Assembly: GCF_000241325.1 (NCBI RefSeq)
Contig: NZ_BAEI01000025.1
Location: 62,001 to 126,000, forward strand
DNA: 64,000 bases
Source: Gordonia polyisoprenivorans NBRC 16320 = JCM 10675
GTDB lineage: Bacteria > Actinomycetota > Actinomycetes > Mycobacteriales > Mycobacteriaceae
Direction: 5' to 3'
The position numbers were made by a program, and so were the translations under genes. Of the stretch, positions 44,738 through 54,067 are shown piece after piece. Within the stretch, counting starts at the first letter, position 1, and each line of letters starts with the position of its first letter. The notes beneath the pieces are model-generated. The model worked only from the letters and a program-made list of their open reading frames with translations. It was not told the DNA's origin and searched no databases.

Positions 44738-44810
44738 CTGGCATCACCTTTCGTACGGTCTCGGTCCCCCCTTCCGTACTACGCCCTCATGGCCGATTGC
44801 GCATATGTAC

Positions 44811-45110
44811 TCACCCGGGGGTGATCCGGCTGGTCAGGAACTCGATGACACGACCGCGGCGATTGAGCACGAACCTGTGTGCGGTCCCGTCCTTGGTGTG
44901 GACGGTGAGGCCGTTGTTCACCAGTCCGAGCGTCCGGTACGTCGTGAGTCCGGCGATGTCCCGGTACTCGATGCGGGTGCTCCCCGTCTGGATGTTGAAC
45001 CTGTGCGAGTCGAATGTCATGCCGGTCTCGTCGAAGCGGAGCTTGCCGCCGACCGCTTCTGCGCCGCGCCAGTAGTTCGCAGCGATCTTCTCCCCCGTGT
45101 AGTCATGCAT
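44811..45110 (-). CDS. Small PH-like domain protein
   Basis: 99 aa. One strand-rich domain (GKLRFDETGMTFDSHRFNIQTGSTRIEYRDIAGLTTYRTLGLVNNGLTVHTKDGTAHRFVLNRRGRVIEFL) reads like a GRAM or bacterial PH fold: paired strands, the conserved IEYxDI segment and a C-terminal helix. No function known. The longer frame upstream of 45110 is antisense to metN and is not part of the protein. Confidence 0.65.
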   Translation of the reverse strand: MHDYTGEKIAANYWRGAEAVGGKLRFDETGMTFDSHRFNIQTGSTRIEYRDIAGLTTYRTLGLVNNGLTVHTKDGTAHRFVLNRRGRVIEFLTSRITPG

Positions 45111-45279
45111 GCGGGCGAGGGTAGACCGCCCGCCCCCGAGGTGGACGACGCCGACACGCCGTTTCCGAAACGTCCGCACCGTCGGTTTTGCGCGCAGTGC
45201 GCGCAATGATGGTCCTCGCGTGTCGGGGTCGTCAGGATCTCCTGGTGCCAGAACGTCCATACAGTGAGCCCGATCGCCC

Positions 45280-46281
45280 ATGATCGAGGTCTCCCATCTC
45301 CACAAGGTCTTCACCACGCCCTCGGGACCGGTGACCGTCCTCGACGACGTGACCTTCTCCGTGTCCGGGGGCGAGGTCTTCGCCGTCGTCGGCCCGTCCG
45401 GTGCGGGCAAGTCCACGCTGACCCAATGCCTGAATCTGTTGCAGCGGCCCACCTCCGGTGAGGTGATCGTCAACGGCGAGAACCTCGCCCATCTCGACGC
45501 CGGCGCCTTGCGGGCCGCGCGGCGACGTATCGGAACCGTCTTCCAGTCGGCGAATCTGTTGTCACGCAGAACCGCAGCCGAGAACGTCGCACTCCCCCTC
45601 GAGTATCTCGGCGCGACCAAGGCGGCCATCCGGACGCGGGTGGGCGAGTTGCTCGATCGCGTCGGCATGGGTGACCGCGCCGATCTCTATCCCCATCAGC
45701 TCTCCGGCGGGCAGCGGCAACGCGTGGGAATCGCTCGCGCCCTCGCGCTCAAACCCGCCGTGTTGCTCTCCGACGAGGCGACCTCTGGTCTCGACCCGCA
45801 GGCGACAACGTCATTCTTGAACCTCCTCGGCGACGTCCGCGACGAGCTGGGGCTCGCCGTGGTGTTCATCACCCACGAGATGGATGTCATCACCCGGATC
45901 GCCGACCGCGCCGGTCGTCTCGACCACGGGCGCATCGTCGAGCAGGGGGCGGTGGCAGATCTCGTCCTCGACCCCGACTCGGTACTGGGAAAAGCGTTGC
46001 GCCCACGCGGAACCGCCGCACCCGCCGCACCCGGCCGCAGCAGCGTCGAGGTGACCTACAACTCGGCGGCCGTACCACCGGACTGGATCGCACGGGTGTC
46101 GAGCACGATCGGTACCACCGTCGGGGTGCTCGGCGCCAACATCCAAAGTGTTGACGGCGTCACTGCGGGCGCGTTGACCGTTTCCGTCGAGGACCACTCG
46201 CTCGACGCCTTCACCGCAGCGGCCGCCACCTACGGGATCACCGTCGGCGCAGGCCTACGTTCCCAGGAGGCCGCGGTATGA
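45280..46281 (+). CDS. metN: Methionine-type ABC transporter ATPase MetN
   Basis: 333 aa. Walker A GPSGAGKST (about 39-47), signature LSGGQRQRVG, Walker B AVLLSDEATSGLD, H-loop THE. Residues about 255-330 form the C-terminal NIL domain found in MetN, which binds methionine and shuts the importer down. The stop overlaps the start of metI (ATGA). No Shine-Dalgarno precedes the ATG and I find no SAM riboswitch in the 169-bp leader. Confidence 0.87.
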   Translation: MIEVSHLHKVFTTPSGPVTVLDDVTFSVSGGEVFAVVGPSGAGKSTLTQCLNLLQRPTSGEVIVNGENLAHLDAGALRAARRRIGTVFQSANLLSRRTAAENVALPLEYLGATKAAIRTRVGELLDRVGMGDRADLYPHQLSGGQRQRVGIARALALKPAVLLSDEATSGLDPQATTSFLNLLGDVRDELGLAVVFITHEMDVITRIADRAGRLDHGRIVEQGAVADLVLDPDSVLGKALRPRGTAAPAAPGRSSVEVTYNSAAVPPDWIARVSSTIGTTVGVLGANIQSVDGVTAGALTVSVEDHSLDAFTAAAATYGITVGAGLRSQEAAV

Positions 46282-47021
46282 GCGACATCACCCATCTGGC
46301 GGCGATCACCGTACCGGTCAACGAGATTCCGTCGCTGCTGATCCCGGCCTTCATCGACACGGTCCTCATGGTGAGCATCGTGATGGTGATCGTGTTGGTC
46401 GTCGGGGTGCCGCTCGGTGCGCTGATCCACAACCTCGCCCCGGGCGGGTTGTTCGAGAACCGATCCCTGCACACGCCGCTGTCCTGGGTGATCAGCATCG
46501 GACGTTCCCTGCCGTTCCTCGTCCTGATGACGGCGATCATCCCGTTCACCCGGCTGCTCACCGGCACCAACATCGGGATCCCGGCCGCAGTCGTCCCGAT
46601 GTCGATCGCCGGGATCGCCTTCTTCACCCGCATCGTCGAGAATTCATTGCGCTCGGTACCCACCTCTGTGGTGGAGGTGGCCAAGGCATCGGGCGGGTCG
46701 AACGCCCAGATCATCTGGACCGCACAGATTCCCGAGGCCCTTCCCAACATCGTCGGCGGGCTCACGATCAACACGATCGCGATGATCGAGTACTCCACGA
46801 TCGCCGGCACCATCGGCGCGGGCGGCCTGGGATATGTCGCGGTCACCTACGGCTATCAGCGTTTCGATCACGGCGTGATGATCGCGACGATCCTCACCCT
46901 CATCGTCGTCGTCGCGTTGATCCAGGTGATCGGCGACGGCCTCGTCCGGCACCTCACCCCGGAGAAGTCCCTGCGCAGCAGAACCATTCGCGCCGATCGA
47001 TCCAGTCGCAGCAAAGTCTGA
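46278..47021 (+). CDS. metI: Methionine-type ABC transporter permease MetI
   Basis: 247 aa with five to six membrane helices. The EAA-type loop that docks on the ATPase is EVAKASGGSNAQIIWTAQIPEALPNIVGG (about 133-161), close to the MetI consensus. Overlaps metN by 4 bp and is followed 56 bp later by the binding protein. Imports methionine or a related compound together with MetN and MetQ. Confidence 0.87.
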   Translation: MSDITHLAAITVPVNEIPSLLIPAFIDTVLMVSIVMVIVLVVGVPLGALIHNLAPGGLFENRSLHTPLSWVISIGRSLPFLVLMTAIIPFTRLLTGTNIGIPAAVVPMSIAGIAFFTRIVENSLRSVPTSVVEVAKASGGSNAQIIWTAQIPEALPNIVGGLTINTIAMIEYSTIAGTIGAGGLGYVAVTYGYQRFDHGVMIATILTLIVVVALIQVIGDGLVRHLTPEKSLRSRTIRADRSSRSKV

Positions 47022-47077
47022 CCCATCCCGCTCCCCTGCTCAGTCCACACCCACACCCACACGAAGGGCGATACCCC

Positions 47078-48004
47078 ATGTCGCAGACCACCGGACCCCA
47101 GATCGACTCCACCGATTCCTCGCCACCACCAACGGGCGGTGACATCGAACTGCGCACCCGGCGTCGTTGGCCGATCTACGCCGCGATCGGGGTGGTTGTC
47201 GTCGTCATCGCAGCGATCATCGGTTGGCGCTTCGCCGGATCGGATACCAAGTCCGCCAACGACACTCCCGGAGCGACGCTGACGGTCGTAACCGCCGAGG
47301 GCAACGCCGCCGAGGAAGCGCTCGTCGACTTCGTGTCGAAGAATGTCGCACCCCGCTATGGGATCACCGTGGCGTTCAAGGGACTCTCGGACTCCACGAC
47401 GCTGAACCGGGCGGTCAGCGACGGCGAGGTGGCGGGCACCATCTACCAGCATCGCCTCTGGCTCTCGCAGGTGCTCGACGCGAACCCCGACTTCCAGGAG
47501 GAGGCCGCAACTCCGGTGTTCCGCTGGGGATTCGGTATCTGGTCGGACAAGTACACCTCGCCCGCACAGATCCCGCAGAACGGCACGGTGTCGCTGTACT
47601 CCGACCCCGCGAACGAAGCGCAGGGCCTGTGGCTGCTCGAGCGGGCCGGTCTGATCACCCTGAAGCCGGGGGTGGACAAGTGGAAGGCCACCCAGGACGA
47701 CATCGCGACGAATCCGAAGAACCTGCAGTTCAAGTTGCTGGACTTCGCCGCACAGTCGCGTGCGTTGCCCGACCTCGACGCCACCGTCGGCTACACCGAG
47801 TACTACCTCGCCGCCGACATCGACATCGCCAAGCAGATCTTCTCGCCGCCTGCGCCCGACGAATTCGCCGGGCAGCTGACCATCGGGTCGAAGTGGAAGG
47901 ACGCCGACAACATCAAGAAGCTGGTCGCCGCTTTCAAGGATCCCGCCGTCCAGAATTACCTGCGCACCGATCCGCAGGTGAAGAACATCCTCTTGCCGCT
48001 CTGA
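47078..48004 (+). CDS. metQ: Methionine-type ABC transporter binding protein, membrane-anchored MetQ
   Basis: 308 aa NlpA/MetQ-family substrate-binding protein. Instead of a lipobox it has one N-terminal membrane helix (about 31-51, WPIYAAIGVVVVVIAAIIGW) after a polar head. The binding domain (about 67-308) contains VVTAEGNAAEEALVDFVSK, YQHRLWLSQ and the family-typical VGYTEYYLAADI. A Pro/Ser/Asp-rich head is cytoplasmic if the helix is a signal anchor. Follows metN and metI in the same operon. Confidence 0.85.
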   Translation: MSQTTGPQIDSTDSSPPPTGGDIELRTRRRWPIYAAIGVVVVVIAAIIGWRFAGSDTKSANDTPGATLTVVTAEGNAAEEALVDFVSKNVAPRYGITVAFKGLSDSTTLNRAVSDGEVAGTIYQHRLWLSQVLDANPDFQEEAATPVFRWGFGIWSDKYTSPAQIPQNGTVSLYSDPANEAQGLWLLERAGLITLKPGVDKWKATQDDIATNPKNLQFKLLDFAAQSRALPDLDATVGYTEYYLAADIDIAKQIFSPPAPDEFAGQLTIGSKWKDADNIKKLVAAFKDPAVQNYLRTDPQVKNILLPL

Positions 48005-48073
48005 TGAGAGATGTCGGAAAACCGGTCAGGAATCGAGAAGCCTGGGTGCGGTCACCAGTCCTACCGTGAGGAC

Positions 48074-48679
48074 ATGACCACAACCATCGATTCCCTGTCC
48101 CTCGGCGCCACCGATCCCGGAGACGCCAAAGCGTTCTACGACAAGGCCTTCGGACTCGGTGATCGGCTTCGTCTGCACCACAGCGACGAGCCGACCACCG
48201 GGTTCCGTGGGTTCGTGCTCTCCCTCGTCGTCGCCGATCCGGCGGTCGTCGACTCGTTCATCGACCCGGCACTCGATGCCGGAGCCGAGCTCCTCAAACC
48301 AGCACGGCGCTCCTTCTGGGGATACGGCGGTGTCCTGCGCGCGCCGGATGGCGCGATCTGGAAGATCGCCTCGTCGTCGAAGAAGAACACCGGCGCACCG
48401 CTGCGAACGGTCGAGGACGTCGTGATGTTGATCGGCGCCGGCGACATTGCGACGTCCAAGGCCTTCTACACCGACCACGGCTTTGAGGTCGCCAAGTCGT
48501 TCGGCCGCAAGTATGTCGAGTTCGCCGGCGGACCGATCACGCTCGCCCTCTACGGGCGCAAGGCCGCCGCCAAGGACGCCGGCGTCCGCCCGGAAGGCGA
48601 GGGTGCACATCGCATCCGGTTGTTCACCGGCACAGCCACGTTCACCGATCCAGACGGGTTCGTCTACGAGGAGTTGTGA
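48074..48679 (+). CDS. Glyoxalase/bleomycin-resistance-family protein
   Basis: 201 aa with two beta-alpha-beta-beta-beta units: about 1-100 (LGATDPGDAKAFYDKAFGL ... VLRAPDGAIWKIAS) and 110-200 (MLIGAGDIATSKAFYTDHGFEV ... FTDPDGFVYEEL). This is the vicinal-oxygen-chelate fold of glyoxalase-like enzymes; the exact reaction is unknown. The ATG at 48074 follows GTGAGGA. Convergent with the cholesterol oxidase gene (12-bp gap). Confidence 0.8.
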   Translation: MTTTIDSLSLGATDPGDAKAFYDKAFGLGDRLRLHHSDEPTTGFRGFVLSLVVADPAVVDSFIDPALDAGAELLKPARRSFWGYGGVLRAPDGAIWKIASSSKKNTGAPLRTVEDVVMLIGAGDIATSKAFYTDHGFEVAKSFGRKYVEFAGGPITLALYGRKAAAKDAGVRPEGEGAHRIRLFTGTATFTDPDGFVYEEL

Positions 48680-48691
48680 TCCGGGCTGGGC

Positions 48692-50356
48692 TCAGCCGCC
48701 GTCGGCGATGATCGTGGCGATGTTGCGTTCGGCGACGGCGGTGATGGTCAGCGACGGGTTGGACGCACCGGCCGAACCGGGCAGCATGGCGCCGTCATTG
48801 ACGTAGAGGTTCCGGTATCCGTGGACGCGGCCGTAGGCGTCGCACGCCGTCCCCAGGGTGGCTCCGCCCATGCAGTGCGCCCAGGTCAGGTCGGGCTCGT
48901 AGACCACCGCATCGACCGGGAAGTCGGCGTGCCGCGCCATCACGTGACCGATCCGTTCGCAGTTCTCCGCGACGCCACCGTTGCCACCGGCCGGCCAGTC
49001 GAGGATGACCTGTTGCGAATCTCGGTGGTAGCGAAAGGTTCCGCGCGTCGGATCGACCGACGTGATGCCCATCTTGATCGCCGAGGTATTCATCGCTGCG
49101 GCAGCGGAATCCAGTGGTCCGAGAGAGAAGGTGCTGTTGACCATCACCCGGGCGAACTGCTCGGTGGTGTCGAAGAATCCGGCGGCACCGACGGCCGACT
49201 GCTGATCCTTACGACTGCCCCCGACTGCGATGTCGATGTTGCCGTTGCCGTTGTTGCCCCAGCCGGTTCCGATGTGTTCGTTCAGGTTCGGCAAGGTTCC
49301 GGTGTCGCGGGCACGCACCAGCAGTCTGTTGGTTCCAAGGCATCCGGCTGCGAGGACGAGGCGGTCGGTCGTCAGGGTCCGCCTGGTGAGGACGTCGCCG
49401 TACGGGCTGACGTAATCGACGTCGAGGACGAACCGCCCTGTCGGTTCGACGTGGATGTCGTTGACCTGATGGCGCGGATGAATTGTCGCTTTGCCGGTGG
49501 CCTCGGCGCGGGGGAGATAGCTGTAGGTCAGCGAGTTGAGGGAACCATTGGAGTTGGCGAGCGCGCTGCTGGTGGCCATCGGTGCGGCGCGACCGGCGAT
49601 CTCGTCCCGCACAACGTTCCACCGCCAGTTGCCGGGAACGAAATATGGTGCATATCCGGCTTTCTGGCCGATGCGCCAGAAGTCTCGGCAATTGCTGAAG
49701 CTGTGATCGCGATACACGTCCGGCGGTACGACCGTCGCCCCGAGGCCCGCCAGAGCCTTCGGGTACCAGGTCGTGGCCATGTCGTCGTAATCCACGACGC
49801 CCTTGAACACCTGGTTGAACGGGTCCCGCTTGGACTCGGCGGTGATGCCGATGTAGACCACCGATCCGCCGCCCACCGCCGCACCGCACATGATCGCCGA
49901 GTTGTTGTGCCAGCTGATCTCGAAGATCCCGCCGAAGTCGTCGACGGCGGCCATCGCGCCGAGGGTCTCGGCGTAGGCGGGCACCGTGAGCGCCGACGAC
50001 GCGGATCGCTCGGCAAGGGATCGTTGGGCGTGCCACAGCATCCGGCCGTCCCACCCGAAGATCTTGCGCCACGGGTCGTGTGGCCACCGCGATCCGCGTT
50101 CGAGCACGGTTGTCTGAATTCCGGCCTCCGCCAAGCGAAGTGCGCTGACCGAGCCGCCGAACCCGGAGCCGATGACGATCGCCTCGGAGTGTTGACGGGG
50201 CGGGGTGACCGGACGAAAGATCTCCGGCACCAGCGATTCGTATCTGCCGTGTGCCGCAGGTAGCGCAGCGCTGCGCCCCGCACCGACGGTCGCCGAGACG
50301 CCGGCAGCTGCGACTCCGGCAGCGGTCAACCGCATAAACGATCGACGATCCATCAT
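48692..50356 (-). CDS. GMC-type cholesterol oxidase, Tat-exported
   Basis: 554 aa (an ATG one codon later is equally good). The N-terminus is a Tat-type signal: DRRSFMRLTAAGVAAAGV. FAD motif GSGFGGSVSALRLAEAG near residue 60-76, and the C-terminal AHCMGGATLG with SNPSLTITAVAERN holds the His and Asn used in class I cholesterol oxidases. Likely oxidises 3-beta-hydroxysteroids outside the cell, yielding the ketone and peroxide. A TetR gene lies upstream on the same strand, and a fatty-acid/steroid-type operon is divergent. Confidence 0.83.
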   Translation of the reverse strand: MMDRRSFMRLTAAGVAAAGVSATVGAGRSAALPAAHGRYESLVPEIFRPVTPPRQHSEAIVIGSGFGGSVSALRLAEAGIQTTVLERGSRWPHDPWRKIFGWDGRMLWHAQRSLAERSASSALTVPAYAETLGAMAAVDDFGGIFEISWHNNSAIMCGAAVGGGSVVYIGITAESKRDPFNQVFKGVVDYDDMATTWYPKALAGLGATVVPPDVYRDHSFSNCRDFWRIGQKAGYAPYFVPGNWRWNVVRDEIAGRAAPMATSSALANSNGSLNSLTYSYLPRAEATGKATIHPRHQVNDIHVEPTGRFVLDVDYVSPYGDVLTRRTLTTDRLVLAAGCLGTNRLLVRARDTGTLPNLNEHIGTGWGNNGNGNIDIAVGGSRKDQQSAVGAAGFFDTTEQFARVMVNSTFSLGPLDSAAAAMNTSAIKMGITSVDPTRGTFRYHRDSQQVILDWPAGGNGGVAENCERIGHVMARHADFPVDAVVYEPDLTWAHCMGGATLGTACDAYGRVHGYRNLYVNDGAMLPGSAGASNPSLTITAVAERNIATIIADGG

Positions 50357-50496
50357 CTTTCGCGCCCCCAGGGAACCCCATCCCGACCCCGTCGTAACGA
50401 TGGCGATCTTATCGCACCCGCCCAATACCCATTGAACGACAAAAGATTCGAGAGTAGTGAACGGTTGAGGTTGACGTCGGGGATCGACCGAGTCGT

Positions 50497-51126
50497 CTAC
50501 CCGCGGTCGAGTCCGTCGAACACCGCTGCCAGATGACCCCGCGCGGCGTCGACCTGCTCGGCGTCGTCGGCGAGGTGGTGCAGGAGTGCCCGCTGAAAGA
50601 TTCCATCGAGCACGATATATGCGGTTGTCGGATCAAGCTGGGGCTCAACGCCTTTGAGATCACAGTAGCGAGACACCACACGCCAGATCATTTGTTCTCG
50701 ACTGGCTTCGATCTCGAGCACCTGCGCACGGAAGGAGGAATCGAACAGACTCTGGTTGCGCATGTCGTACCACAGCCGGTGGATCGGGGCGTCGCGCAGC
50801 AGCGTGTCGAAGAAAGTGTCGCCGAATGACTTTCGGAGATCGTCGGCATCCGCAGAGTGCTGGACAACTCCGTCGTACCGGGTCACGCAGACGTCCTCGT
50901 ACTGACGGACGGCCTCGGCGATCAGATCGAGCTTGTCGGAGAAGTAGTAGTGCAGGACCCCATGGGAGTACTCGGAATTCTGCGCGATCTCGCGCAGGCT
51001 CGTCCGCGCATATCCGAGTTCGGCGAGAGTGTGCAGGGTAGCGGTCGCCAGTTCTCGACGCTTCGCCTGGAACTTGTCGCGGGCACGCTCCTCGACACGG
51101 GCGCGCGGCTCCGACAGTTGGGCCAT
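50497..51126 (-). CDS. TetR-family regulator
   Basis: 209 aa from the ATG at 51126, preceded by GGGAGGAG. Helix-turn-helix about 22-65 (ATLHTLAELGYARTSLREIAQNSEYSHGVLHYYFSDKLDLIAEAV), then a helical ligand domain. It lies between the cholesterol oxidase (same strand) and the divergent saccharopine-dehydrogenase-like operon, with a pair of direct repeats in the gap, and probably controls both. Confidence 0.87.
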   Translation of the reverse strand: MAQLSEPRARVEERARDKFQAKRRELATATLHTLAELGYARTSLREIAQNSEYSHGVLHYYFSDKLDLIAEAVRQYEDVCVTRYDGVVQHSADADDLRKSFGDTFFDTLLRDAPIHRLWYDMRNQSLFDSSFRAQVLEIEASREQMIWRVVSRYCDLKGVEPQLDPTTAYIVLDGIFQRALLHHLADDAEQVDAARGHLAAVFDGLDRG

Positions 51127-51194
51127 CGCGGTCGCTCCTCCCACTGGTCACGGGCGTGTCCCCGGAGTCTAGCCCGGCTGTCGATCCCCACCCC

Positions 51195-51238
51195 TTGACG
51201 GTCGTCCAAATTTTGCTTGACAGTCGTCCAGACTTCGC
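51195..51238. promoter_or_regulatory. Two 22-bp direct repeats forming an operator over the promoter
   Basis: Two adjoining copies (51195-51216 and 51217-51238) share the core TTGAC(G/A)GTCGTCCA. They lie between the divergent TetR gene and the operon at 51353, and the second copy includes the -35 of that operon. Confidence 0.7.
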
Positions 51239-51246
51239 CTTAGTGT
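51217..51246 (+). promoter_or_regulatory. Promoter of the saccharopine-dehydrogenase-like operon
   Basis: TTGACA (51217-51222), an 18-nt spacer and TAGTGT (51241-51246). The -35 is inside the second direct repeat, so a bound TetR dimer would block RNA polymerase. The leader to the ATG at 51353 is about 100 nt. Confidence 0.55.
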
Positions 51247-51352
51247 GATCCGCAGCACAGGTTCGGTCCGTGGATCACTCCGCCCCTTGTGCCTCATGCG
51301 TGTCCCTGACCTGCCAGTTCTCCTTGGCGGTCCATGGCGAGAGGAACGATTC

Positions 51353-52480
51353 ATGCCCACCGACAAACGCGTCGTCGTCTACGGAGCCTCCGGCTACACC
51401 GGTCGATTGATCTGCGAGTACCTGCGCGAATACAACATCCCGTTCCTCGCCGCAGGCCGCGATCACAGCCGCCTCAAGGCGATCGTGGAGGCGGTGCCGG
51501 GGATCGAGACGGTCGATCACGACATCGTCGAGGTCGAACACTCGCTTCCCGCTCTCGTCGAGGCGTTCCGCGGTGCGGACGTCGTTCTCAACACGGTCGG
51601 GCCGTTCGCCAGGTGGGGCCATCCGGTGGTCGAGGCCTGCCTGGAGGTCGGCGCGCACTACACCGACACCAACGGCGAGCAGAACTGGATGATCGACGCG
51701 AAGGAGCGCTACGCAGTCGATTTCGCCGCGCAGAGTCTGGTCCTCACACCAGGTCTGGCGCAGATGTATTCGATCGGCGAGATCGCGGCGAACATCTGTC
51801 TGGAAACCCCGGGTGTCGACACACTCGACATCGAGGTGTTCTGGAAAGGCCATCCGACCGTCGCCTCGACAAACACGATCCTGACCAACGCGGCGTTCGC
51901 CAAGGCCTACTACCTCGAGCAGAACGAGTACGTCGAGTGGCCAGACGAAGACGGCGTGTATCAGATCGTCGTACCCGGCCAGCACGAGTTGGGACTGGCG
52001 CTGCCCTGGGGTGGCACGTCGCATCCGGTGTGGTTCAAGGACGATCCGCGGGTCGCCAATGTACGTGCGCTCGGCGGAGTGCTCAATCGTCCTCTGATGC
52101 TGGGGGTTCCGCAGATGGTTGGCGCGGCGCTCGAGCAGATGGATGGCAAGAGCGAGGCCGAGAAGTACCAGATCATCGATGCCATCTCGGCGTCGGTGCG
52201 CAGCGAGACACCGCCGCGGGAGAACCCCCGGATCAACACCTCTCTCGACTCGGTGTACGCGTCCGGGCCGCTGGGCCGCGTGCACTGCCTGATCAACGGC
52301 AACTGCAACTACAAGCAGACCGCCCTGCTCAACGCCTATGCGGCAGCCCACCTCCTCAAAGCCCCACCGCATGCGGTCGGGTTCGCCTCGAGTTGCCAGG
52401 CATTCGGACACCGCGAGCTGCTCGGTGTTCTACACGCCTTTGGCCTCGTTCTCGATCCGGTTGTCACGGTGAACAACTAA
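51353..52480 (+). CDS. Saccharopine dehydrogenase-like / trans-enoyl reductase-like protein
   Basis: 375 aa from the ATG at 51353 (GAGAGGA upstream). N-terminal Rossmann motif VVVYGASGYTGRLICEYLREYN with RDHSRLKAI, then TVGPFARWGHPVVEACLEVGAHYTDTNGE, all typical of the saccharopine-dehydrogenase NADP-binding family, which in mycobacteria includes trans-acting enoyl reductases. The family label does not fix the substrate. It heads an operon with an acyl-CoA synthetase and an SDR, so an acyl or alicyclic compound is likely. Confidence 0.78.
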   Translation: MPTDKRVVVYGASGYTGRLICEYLREYNIPFLAAGRDHSRLKAIVEAVPGIETVDHDIVEVEHSLPALVEAFRGADVVLNTVGPFARWGHPVVEACLEVGAHYTDTNGEQNWMIDAKERYAVDFAAQSLVLTPGLAQMYSIGEIAANICLETPGVDTLDIEVFWKGHPTVASTNTILTNAAFAKAYYLEQNEYVEWPDEDGVYQIVVPGQHELGLALPWGGTSHPVWFKDDPRVANVRALGGVLNRPLMLGVPQMVGAALEQMDGKSEAEKYQIIDAISASVRSETPPRENPRINTSLDSVYASGPLGRVHCLINGNCNYKQTALLNAYAAAHLLKAPPHAVGFASSCQAFGHRELLGVLHAFGLVLDPVVTVNN

Positions 52481-52492
52481 GAGGCCGGACAC

Positions 52493-54025
52493 ATGCGGCT
52501 ATCGGACTACCTCGACAAAGGCGCGTCATTGGGCCGGGACGCACCGTGCATGACCGCCGGTCCCGTCACACTTACCTACGGCGAGGTCCACGACCGGACT
52601 GTCGACATCGCCGGAGCGTTGCAGCACAGCGGGATTCATGCTGGAGATCGCGTCGCTGTCCTCTCCGGAAACGATCCACGCGCGCTCACCTGTGTGTTCG
52701 GGATCTCCCGGGCCGGAGCGGTGTGGTGCCCGGTGAACCCACGCAACGAGGCCGAGGAGAACCGGCAGCTGTTCGCGCTGTTCGGTTGTCGATTCCTGTT
52801 CTTCCAGAGCGCATTCGCCGACCTGGTTGCAAGGATTCGGGATCGGCTCCCCGACCTCGAATGGCTGGTCTGCCTCGACGATGCGGTGGACGGGGCACTC
52901 ACCTTCGACGACTGGCTGGCCGACCACCATGCCGAGGTGGAGACCGACCGCCGCCCGGACGGAGGCCTGTGCATGCTCGCAGGCACCGGCGGCACCACCG
53001 GTAAACCCAAGGGCGTGCGACTGACCGAGGACAACATGATGACCTCGACGGCGCTGGCGTTGATGAGCTATCCGTTCGGGGACCGGCCTCGCTACCTCGC
53101 GCTGGCCCCGCTCACCCATTCGGCGGGTGTGCTGACCTTTCCCATCCTCAGTCTCGGCGGCCACATCGTCATCATGGCGCGTCCCGACATCGGCGAGTTC
53201 CTGAGACTCATTGCGCATCACCGGATCACCCACGCATTCTTGCCGCCCACGGTGATCTACGGTGTCCTCGATCATCCCGATCTCGACGCCACCGATCTCT
53301 CCTCGTTGCGGTGCCTCTGGTACGGCGCCGCACCGATGTCACCCACTCGACTCACCGAAGCACTCGAGCGCATCGGGCCGGTACTGGGTCAGCTGTTCGG
53401 ACAGACCGAGGCACCCAACATGATCGCGACCCTCGCACCCGCCGAGCATTTCCGCGCCGACGGCTCGGTGGCGACCGAACGATTGACGTCGGCGGGGTGT
53501 CCCACACCACTCACGACTGTCGCCATCATGGATTCCTCGGGGGAACTGGTGGCCCGCGGCCAACGCGGCGAGATCGTCGTACGCGGACCGCTCGTCATGG
53601 ACGGGTACCACGAGAATCCCGAAGCCACTGCCGAGGTCAGCGCGTTCGGCTGGCACCACACCGGAGATATCGGCTACCTCGACGACGACAACTTCCTCTA
53701 CGTGGTCGACCGCGCCAAGGACATGATCATCACCGGCGGCTTCAACGTGTACTCCGCCGAGGTCGAGCAGGCCCTGCTGGCCCACCCCGCGGTCAAGGAG
53801 AGCGCGGTGATCGGTCTGCCGGACGACAAATGGGGTGAACGGGTCGTCGCCGCAGTGCAATTGCGTGACGGCCGCGATGCCGCGCCGGCCGAACTCATCC
53901 AGTTCGTCAAGGACCGCATCGGAAGTGTCAAGACACCCAAGCAGATCGAGATCTGGGACGATCTGCCGCGCTCGAAGGTCGGCAAGATCCTCAAGAACGA
54001 GGTCCGCGCCACCATGCAGAACTGA
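52493..54025 (+). CDS. Acyl-CoA synthetase / AMP-dependent ligase
   Basis: 510 aa. P-loop-like motif TGGTTGKPKGVRL near residue 164-176, core motif QTEAPNM, the hinge region TGDIGYLDDDNFLYVVDRAKDMIITGGFNVYSAEVE and the C-terminal catalytic Lys in SKVGKILK. Activates a carboxylic acid to its CoA thioester at the cost of ATP to AMP. Second gene of the TetR-controlled operon; 12 bp after the first. Confidence 0.88.
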   Translation: MRLSDYLDKGASLGRDAPCMTAGPVTLTYGEVHDRTVDIAGALQHSGIHAGDRVAVLSGNDPRALTCVFGISRAGAVWCPVNPRNEAEENRQLFALFGCRFLFFQSAFADLVARIRDRLPDLEWLVCLDDAVDGALTFDDWLADHHAEVETDRRPDGGLCMLAGTGGTTGKPKGVRLTEDNMMTSTALALMSYPFGDRPRYLALAPLTHSAGVLTFPILSLGGHIVIMARPDIGEFLRLIAHHRITHAFLPPTVIYGVLDHPDLDATDLSSLRCLWYGAAPMSPTRLTEALERIGPVLGQLFGQTEAPNMIATLAPAEHFRADGSVATERLTSAGCPTPLTTVAIMDSSGELVARGQRGEIVVRGPLVMDGYHENPEATAEVSAFGWHHTGDIGYLDDDNFLYVVDRAKDMIITGGFNVYSAEVEQALLAHPAVKESAVIGLPDDKWGERVVAAVQLRDGRDAAPAELIQFVKDRIGSVKTPKQIEIWDDLPRSKVGKILKNEVRATMQN

Positions 54026-54067
54026 TCGCCCATACGTCGAAATTATCCACTCGAAAAGGAACCCCTC

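Noticed and set aside
45111-45279. SAM riboswitch before metN
   Set aside because: I looked for the conserved stem and K-turn sequence of SAM riboswitches and did not find it.
51334-53004. A 556-codon plus-strand frame
   Set aside because: It runs out of frame through the saccharopine-dehydrogenase-like and ligase genes and is Arg-rich without motifs.
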